NCBI RefSeq assembly: GCF_006716095.1
Contig: NZ_VFOK01000001.1
Span: 558,001 to 622,000, forward strand
From: Barrientosiimonas humi
Lineage (GTDB): Bacteria > Actinomycetota > Actinomycetes > Actinomycetales > Dermatophilaceae
Direction: 5' to 3'
DNA: 64,000 nt
Positions 56,689-64,000 of this stretch are shown one piece after another. Within the stretch, counting starts at the first letter, position 1. Each line of letters opens with the position of its first letter. The translations under genes and the position numbers were made by a program. The notes beneath the pieces were generated by a model. The model was given only the letters and a program-made list of their open reading frames with translations, ran no database searches and was not told the DNA's origin.

Positions 56689-57498
56689 ATGGACGGCTCG
56701 TCCCGCGGAGCACTCAAGGCCGGGCGCGACCAGCTCGCGCAGCAGCTCGGGCAGACCGATGCCAAGCAGCTGGCCGACGACCTGTTCTTCGTCGGCCGCA
56801 CGCTCGACAGCAGCGCGGCGCTGCGCCGCGCGCTGGTCGACCCCTCTCGTGACACCGATGCCAAGCGTCAGCTCGGCGCCCGGCTGTTCGAGGGCAAGGT
56901 CGGCGACGCGGCCCTGCAGGTCCTCGGCTCGCTCGTCGGCCAGCGCTGGTCGGCCGAGCGGGACATGTCCGACGCCCTCGACCTGCTGGGCGCCGAGGCG
57001 GTCACCGCCGCGGCCGAGCAGGCCGGTCGTCTGGGGCAGGTCGAGCAGGAGCTGTTCCAGGTCGAGCGCCTCGTGGCCGGCACCCCCGAGCTGCGTGACG
57101 CCCTGACCAACCGTCAGCGCGGCGGGCAGGACAAGGCCGACCTCGTGGGTCGGCTGCTCGACGGCAAGGCCGCACCGGAGACGGTGCAGCTGGCCCGGCT
57201 GGCGGCGTTCAACCCGCGCGGGCAGCGGTTCGACCAGGCGATCGAGCGTTACCAGGGCGTGGCCGCGCAGCGGCGCGAGCAGCTGGTGGCGCTGGTGACC
57301 GTGGCCAAGCCGCTGAGCCCCGACCTGGCCGAGCGCCTGGAGCAGGCGCTCTCCCGGACGTACTCCAAGCCGGTGCAGCTCAACGTGGTCATCGACCCCG
57401 ACGTGGTCGGCGGCCTGCGCGTGCAGGTCGGCGACGAGGTCATCGACGGCACGGTGGCGCGCCGCCTCGACGACGCCCGACGGGCGCTGGCCGGCTGA
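56689..57498 (+). CDS. atpH: ATP synthase F1 subunit delta
   Basis: 269 aa (longer than the 180-aa E. coli form, as usual in actinobacteria). C-terminal domain RLEQALSRTYSKPVQLNVVIDPDVVGGLRVQVGDEVIDG is typical. ATG directly follows the atpF stop with no gap. Confidence 0.96.
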   Translation: MDGSSRGALKAGRDQLAQQLGQTDAKQLADDLFFVGRTLDSSAALRRALVDPSRDTDAKRQLGARLFEGKVGDAALQVLGSLVGQRWSAERDMSDALDLLGAEAVTAAAEQAGRLGQVEQELFQVERLVAGTPELRDALTNRQRGGQDKADLVGRLLDGKAAPETVQLARLAAFNPRGQRFDQAIERYQGVAAQRREQLVALVTVAKPLSPDLAERLEQALSRTYSKPVQLNVVIDPDVVGGLRVQVGDEVIDGTVARRLDDARRALAG

Positions 57499-57581
57499 GC
57501 CGGCGGGCGACCCGCACCCCACAACTGCAGCAGACAGACCACACCTCGGGACCACCGGTCCCGGCCATGAAGGAGTAGATG

Positions 57582-59213
57582 ATGACGGAGCTCTCGATCC
57601 GTCCGGAGGAGATCCGCGACGCGCTGGACGGCTATGTCCAGTCGTACGAGCCGGGCACCGCCTCGCGCGAAGAGGTGGGCCGCGTGGTCGACGCCAGCGA
57701 CGGCATCGCCCACGTCGAGGGTCTGCCCTCGGCGATGACCAACGAGCTGCTGCAGTTCGAGGACGGCACCCTCGGCATTGCGCTGAACCTCGACGTGCAC
57801 GACATCGGTGTCGTCATCCTCGGCGAGTTCGGCGGCATCGAGGAGGGCCAGGAGGTCAAGCGGACCGGCGAGGTGCTCTCGGTGCCCGTCGGCGACGCGT
57901 TCCTCGGCCGGGTCGTCGACCCGCTGGGCCAGCCGATCGACGGCCTGGGCGACATCCAGTCCGACACCCGCCGCGAGCTCGAGCTGCAGGCGCCCAACGT
58001 GGTGTCGCGCAAGTCGGTGCACCAGCCGCTGATGACCGGCATCAAGGCGATCGACTCGATGACCCCGATCGGTCGCGGTCAGCGTCAGCTGATCATCGGC
58101 GACCGCAAGACCGGCAAGACGACGATCGCCACCGACACGATCATCAACCAGAAGCAGAACTGGGAGACCGGCGACCCGGAGAAGCAGGTCCGCTGCATCT
58201 ACGTCGCCGTCGGCCAGAAGAACTCCACCGTCGCCGAGGTCAAGGGCACGCTGGAGGAGGCGGGCGCGATGGAGTACACCACCATCGTCAACGCCCCCGC
58301 GGGCGACCCGGCCGGCTTCAAGTACCTCGCGCCGTTCACCGGCTCGGCCATCGGCCAGCACTGGATGTACGACGGCAAGCACGTGCTCATCGTGTTCGAC
58401 GACCTGTCCAAGCAGGCCGAGGCCTACCGCGCGATGTCGCTGCTGCTGCGCCGCCCGCCGGGCCGCGAGGCCTACCCGGGTGACGTGTTCTACCTGCACT
58501 CGCGGCTGCTGGAGCGCTGCGCCAAGCTGAACGACGAGCTGGGCGCCGGCTCGATGACCGGCCTGCCGATCATCGAGACCAAGGCCGGCGACGTGTCGGC
58601 GTACATCCCGACCAACGTCATCTCGATCACCGACGGCCAGATCTTCCTGCAGGCCGACCTGTTCAACTCCAACCAGCGCCCCGCGGTCGACGTGGGTGTG
58701 TCGGTGTCGCGAGTCGGCGGTGCGGCCATGACCAAGGCCATGAAGGCGGTCACCGGCTCGATCAAGGTCGACCTCGCGCAGTACCGCGAGATGCAGGCGT
58801 TCGCCATGTTCGCCTCCGACCTCGACGCGGCCTCGCGCCACCAGCTGGCGCGCGGTGAGCGGCTGATGGCGATGTTCAAGCAGCCGCAGAACGACCCCTT
58901 CCCCATGGAGGAGCAGGTCGTCACGATCTGGGCCGGCACCACCGGCAAGTTCGACGACGTCCCGGTCGACGACGTGCAGCGGTTCGAGTCGGAGTGGCTC
59001 GACTTCCTGCGGCACAACGACTCGGGGCTGCTCGACGCGATCCGCGAGACCACCAAGCTCGACGACGACGGCAAGAACAAGCTGGAAGAGCACATGAAGG
59101 CCTTCAAGCAGCAGTTCCAGCCGACCGAGGACCGCGGTGGTGAGGGCTCGGAGCGGCACGACGAGATCACCCAGGACCAGATCGACCAGGCCAAGATCGT
59201 CAAGCAGGGCTGA
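57582..59213 (+). CDS. atpA: ATP synthase F1 subunit alpha
   Basis: 543 aa. Walker A GDRKTGKT (173-180), arginine finger region [37 protein letters not shown]. Two ATGs are adjacent; the second (57582) is better spaced from AGGAG (57571-57575) than the first (57579). C-terminal tail [21 protein letters not shown] is an actinobacterial feature. Confidence 0.97.
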   Translation: MTELSIRPEEIRDALDGYVQSYEPGTASREEVGRVVDASDGIAHVEGLPSAMTNELLQFEDGTLGIALNLDVHDIGVVILGEFGGIEEGQEVKRTGEVLSVPVGDAFLGRVVDPLGQPIDGLGDIQSDTRRELELQAPNVVSRKSVHQPLMTGIKAIDSMTPIGRGQRQLIIGDRKTGKTTIATDTIINQKQNWETGDPEKQVRCIYVAVGQKNSTVAEVKGTLEEAGAMEYTTIVNAPAGDPAGFKYLAPFTGSAIGQHWMYDGKHVLIVFDDLSKQAEAYRAMSLLLRRPPGREAYPGDVFYLHSRLLERCAKLNDELGAGSMTGLPIIETKAGDVSAYIPTNVISITDGQIFLQADLFNSNQRPAVDVGVSVSRVGGAAMTKAMKAVTGSIKVDLAQYREMQAFAMFASDLDAASRHQLARGERLMAMFKQPQNDPFPMEEQVVTIWAGTTGKFDDVPVDDVQRFESEWLDFLRHNDSGLLDAIRETTKLDDDGKNKLEEHMKAFKQQFQPTEDRGGEGSERHDEITQDQIDQAKIVKQG

Positions 59214-59248
59214 CGCCCCGCAGGCTGCAACGTTAAGGAGAGTGCCCG

Positions 59249-60151
59249 ATGGCAGGGCAGCAGCGGATCTACCGCCAGCGCATCCGCTCGGTCCAGGCGA
59301 CCAAGAAGATCACCCGCGCGATGGAGCTCATCGCTGCCTCGCGCGTGGTGAAGGCGCGACAGGCGGTGGAGCGTTCCACGCCGTACGCCCTCGCGCTCAC
59401 TCGCGCGTGCTCGGCGGTGGCGAGCTACTCCGACACCGAGCACCTGCTGACGACCGAGCGGGAGAGCCCGCGCCGAGCGGCGGTGCTGATCTGCACCAGC
59501 GACCGCGGCCTGGCCGGGTCCTACTCGGTCAACGCGATCAAGAAGAGCGCCGAGCTGATCGAGCGACTGCAGAACGAGGGCAAGGAGGTCGTCCCCTACC
59601 TCGTCGGCCGCAAGGCGGTGAGCTACTACAAGTTCCGCCGCCGCGACTACGCCGCCGAGTGGTCCGGGTTCACCGACTCGCCCCGGTTCGAGGACGCCAA
59701 GGAGATCGGTGAGCGCCTCGTCGAGGAGTTCACCAAGGGCTCCGACGAGGGCGGTGTCGACGAGGTCCACGTCGTCTACACCCAGTTCCGCTCGATGGTG
59801 ACCCAGGAGCCGCGCGACCTGCGGCTGCTGCCGCTGGAGGTCGTCTCGGCCGACGAGGCCGGCGAGGAGCAGGTGCACGGCCCGCTGCCGCTGTACGACT
59901 TCGAGCCGAACCCGGCCGAGGTGCTCGACGCGCTGCTGCCGAAATACATCACGGCGCGGATCTACAACTGCCTGCTGCAGTCGGCGGCCTCCGAGCTCGC
60001 CGCCCGTCAGCGGGCGATGAAGTCGGCGACCGACAACGCCGAGGACCTCATCCGCACCTACACCCGTCTCGCCAACCAGGCCCGCCAGGCGGAGATCACC
60101 CAGGAGATCTCCGAGATCGTCGGTGGCGCCAGCGCGCTCGCCGAGGCCTGA
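59249..60151 (+). CDS. atpG: ATP synthase F1 subunit gamma
   Basis: Central rotor shaft, 300 aa. N-terminal [24 protein letters not shown] and C-terminal [18 protein letters not shown] form the coiled-coil pair. TAAGGAG precedes the ATG. Confidence 0.97.
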   Translation: MAGQQRIYRQRIRSVQATKKITRAMELIAASRVVKARQAVERSTPYALALTRACSAVASYSDTEHLLTTERESPRRAAVLICTSDRGLAGSYSVNAIKKSAELIERLQNEGKEVVPYLVGRKAVSYYKFRRRDYAAEWSGFTDSPRFEDAKEIGERLVEEFTKGSDEGGVDEVHVVYTQFRSMVTQEPRDLRLLPLEVVSADEAGEEQVHGPLPLYDFEPNPAEVLDALLPKYITARIYNCLLQSAASELAARQRAMKSATDNAEDLIRTYTRLANQARQAEITQEISEIVGGASALAEA

Positions 60152-60162
60152 CCCGGAAGTAA

Positions 60163-61641
<1,479 letters not shown>

Positions 61642-61668
61642 GCCCGCTCGCCTCGCGACGCACGCAGG

Positions 61669-61701
61669 ATGCACCCTCCCGACCCGCTCGGGAGGGTGCA
61701 T
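61669..61701. terminator. Terminator ending the atp operon
   Basis: Perfect 14-bp stem ATGCACCCTCCCGA/TCGGGAGGGTGCAT with a 5-nt loop, followed by TCATGTCT, 28 bp past atpD. The next promoter (TAGGGT) begins 22 nt later. Confidence 0.85.
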
Positions 61702-61735
61702 TCATGTCTGCTCCCGGTGGGTTAGGGTCGGGCTC

Positions 61736-64000
61736 GTGGCCGAGAAGTTGTTCCTCGAGTGGCCGGTCCTGCGACAGCTGAGGTCCGGTGACTGGTTCGG
61801 TCGTGGACCCACGTCCACGTCGAAGAAGACGCGCGCGATCCAGCCGCGCACCGCCACCGCCGACCGGGTCGTGCAGAGCGTCTGCCCGTTCTGCGCCGTC
61901 GGCTGCGGCCAACGGGTGTACGTCAAGGACGAGCGCGTCATCGGCATCGAGGGCGACCCCGACTCGCCGATCTCCCGCGGGCGGCTGTGCCCCAAGGGCG
62001 CCTCCAGCGAGCAGCTGGTCAACAACCCGCTGCGCCAGACCACGATCCGTTACCGCGCGCCGTACGCCACCGACTGGCAGGACCTGGACCTGGACACCGC
62101 GATCGACATGATCGCCGACCGGTTCCTGGAGTCGCGTCGCCGCGGGTGGCAGGAGCTCGACGACGAGGGCCGCAAGCTGCGCCGCACGATGGCGATCGCC
62201 TCGCTCGGCGGCGCGACCCTCGACAACGAAGAGAACTACCTGATCAAGAAGCTGTTCACCGCAGCAGGCGCGATCCAGATCGAGAACCAAGCTCGCATTT
62301 GACACTCCGCCACCGTCCCCGGTCTGGGGGCTTCTTACGGTCGAGGCGGCGCGACCCAGTCGCTGCAGGACATGGCCAACGCCGACTGCGTCATCCTCAT
62401 GGGCGGCAACATGGCCGAGGCGCACCCGGTGGGCTTCCAGTGGGTCTCCGAGGCGCAGGCCAAGGGGGCCAGGGTCATCCACATCGACCCCCGCTTCACG
62501 CGCACCGGAGCGGTGGCCGACCGGCACGTGCCGATCCGCGCAGGGTCCGACGTCGTGCTGCTCGGCGCGCTGATCAACCACGTGCTGAGCAACGACCTGT
62601 ACTTCCGTGACTACGTCGTGGCCTACACCAACGCCGCGACGCTGGTGAACGAGAGCTACCGCGACCCCGAGGACCTCGGCGGGCTGTTCTCCGGCTTCGA
62701 CCCCGAGACCGGCACGTACGACCCGGCGAGCTGGGCGTACGACCACCCCGACGTGGAGCAGGGCACGGTCGACTCTCCCGGCAAGGACGAGGACGGCGCC
62801 GAGGCGACCGCCCGTGCCGCGGGTGACCAGCACGGGTCGGGAGGCCCGTCGCTGGAGAGCGCCGAGGTGCTGCGCGACGAGACGCTGGAGCACCCGCGCA
62901 CGGTCTTCCAGATCCTCAAGCGGCACTACGCGCGCTACACCCCCGAGATGGTGCGCGACATGTGCGGCATCAGCCTCGAGGACTTCGCCTACGTCGCCGA
63001 GTCGATCACCAGCAACTCCGGCCGCGAGCGGACGACCTGCTTCGGCTATGCCACCGGCTGGACCCAGCACACGTTCGGCGCGCAGTTCATCCGCACCGCC
63101 GCGATCCTGCAGCTGCTGCTCGGCAACGTGGGCCGCCCCGGCAGCGGGATCATGGCGCTGCGCGGGCACGCCAGCATCCAGGGCTCGACCGACATCCCGA
63201 CGCTGTTCAACCTGCTGCCGGGCTACCTGCCGATGCCCTCGGCCGGCCAGCACGACACGTTCCAGGACTACCTCAGCTCGCTGTTCTCCAAGGAGCAGAA
63301 GGGCTACTGGGCCTACGCCGACACCTACGCCGTGAGCCTGCTCAAGGCGTGGTTCGGCGACGCGGCGACGGCCGAGAACGACTGGTGCTACGACTACCTG
63401 CCGCGTCTCACCGGGCCCGCGGGGACGTACCAGACGACGGTCAACATGCTCGACGACGTGGTCGAGGGCTACTTCGTGCTCGGCCAGAACCCGGCCGTCG
63501 GCTCGGCGAACGGGCGGCAGGCGCGGCTGGGCATGTCGCACCTGAAGTGGCTGGTCGTGCGCGACCTGAACATGATCGAGTCGGCGACCTGGTGGAAGGA
63601 CAGCCCCGAGATCGCCTCGGGCGAGCTGCGCACCGAGGACATCGGCACCGAGGTGTTCTTCCTGCCCGCGGCCACCCACGTGGAGAAGGCCGGATCGTTC
63701 ACCCAGACCCAGCGGATGCTGCAGTGGCGCCACCAGGCGGTGCAGCCGCCGGGCCAGGCGCAGAGCGAGCTGGACTTCTTCTTCGAGCTGGGCCGGCGCA
63801 TCCGCGCGCGGCTGGCCGACTCGACCGACGAGCGCGACCGTCCGCTGCTGGACATGACCTGGGACTACCCGCTCGACGCGCACGGCAACCCCGACCCCGA
63901 GGCGGTGATGTCGGAGATCAACGGCTTCTACGTCTCCGGTCCCGACAAGGGCAAGAACCTGTCGGCCTACGGCGAGATGCGGGCCGACGGCTCGACCGCC
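61736..64000 (+). CDS. fdoG: Formate dehydrogenase alpha subunit, selenocysteine-containing (3' end outside window)
   Basis: Molybdopterin/W enzyme oxidising formate to CO2. N-terminal [4Fe-4S] site C50, C53, C57, C85 (CPFCAVGC ... LCPKG). An in-frame TGA at 62300-62302 (residue 189) lies at ENQARI-U-HSATVPG, the Sec position of FDH-N/FDH-O. The frame then runs open to base 64000 with family sequence (GGATQSLQDMANADCVILMGGNMAEAHP, LLGNVGRPGSGIMALRGH, GQNPAVGSANGRQARLGM). No Tat signal, so likely cytoplasmic. GTG start with TAGGGT 7 nt upstream. A hairpin after the TGA fits SECIS. Confidence 0.93.
62303..62350 (+). promoter_or_regulatory. Bacterial SECIS-like hairpin after the Sec UGA
   Basis: Directly downstream of the UGA: CCGCC (62307-62311) with GGCGG (62345-62349), ACCGT (62312-62316) with ACGGT (62337-62341), and CCCC (62317-62320) with GGGG closing the apical loop GGTCT (62321-62325). 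The loop GGTC(U) and position match the SelB-binding SECIS of E. coli fdhF. The 3' side carries a cttctt bulge and the 5' bulged U is not obvious. Confidence 0.75.

Noticed and set aside
62300-62302. Premature stop suggesting a broken formate dehydrogenase
   Set aside because: The position matches selenocysteine in the family, the frame remains open for 566 codons, and a SECIS-like hairpin follows.

Overview
The window is high-GC (roughly 70%) chromosomal DNA from an actinobacterium, most likely in the Micrococcales (Dermatophilaceae/Dermacoccaceae-like). Supporting features are a SigR/SigH sigma factor with a zinc anti-sigma RsrA (the mycothiol-linked redox switch), a Kgd-type 2-oxoglutarate decarboxylase, a Ni superoxide dismutase, the 24-residue ribosomal protein bL37, a DUF6104 protein, and many probable leaderless transcripts. 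The right half follows the order known from Mycobacterium tuberculosis Rv1293-Rv1310: lysA-hom-thrC-thrB-rho-rpmE-prfA-prmC-sua5-(glyA)-rfe-ATP synthase. No stretch over 300 bases lacks a gene.

Layout. 1-7,990: gabT (cut by the window edge), hisN, the phosphate transporter pitA with a small membrane protein, the coupled DoxX-aroA-rsgA operon, an SRAP/YedK protein and an alpha/beta hydrolase. 8,000-12,270: the redox-stress module sigR-rsrA with an apparent autoregulatory promoter, bL37, and a chain of a 29-codon ORF and two membrane HD-GYP-like proteins. 12,275-18,100 (minus strand): monocarboxylate symporter plus DUF3311, sodN and its maturation protease, and an amino-acid ABC transporter. 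18,250-22,850: a small polysaccharide locus (UDP-sugar dehydrogenase, Wzz/BY-kinase-like protein, glycosyltransferase, convergent SGNH hydrolase). 22,860-30,240 (minus strand): DUF6104, double GNAT, kgd, and an ABC-2 exporter. 30,300-35,300: two CnnM/CBS transporters, a PEBP protein, an acyl-CoA dehydrogenase and endonuclease IV.

35,380-43,180: tRNA-Arg(CCG), an unknown gene pair, then lysA-hom-thrC-thrB and rho with a structured leader. 43,200-46,110: a Tat-exported amidase and a flavin monooxygenase. 46,190-51,590: rpmE (with a SigR-type promoter), prfA, prmC and sua5, with repeat elements fused into the start of prmC. 51,600-61,700: glyA, a WecA/Rfe-type transferase, two AtpI-like proteins and atpBEFHAGD. 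The atp operon ends in a terminator without atpC. 61,736 to the end: a selenocysteine-type formate dehydrogenase alpha subunit with an in-frame UGA and a following hairpin, running off the window.

The most notable points are the UGA/SECIS formate dehydrogenase next to an ATP synthase operon without epsilon, the two exact GGGAAT-N18-GTT promoters (sigR and rpmE) with a possible long SigR isoform, the tandem 87-bp repeat in the prmC start, and the coupled small ORF plus complementary degenerate HD-GYP pair. Most long open frames antisense to these genes are GC-bias shadows and are left out.
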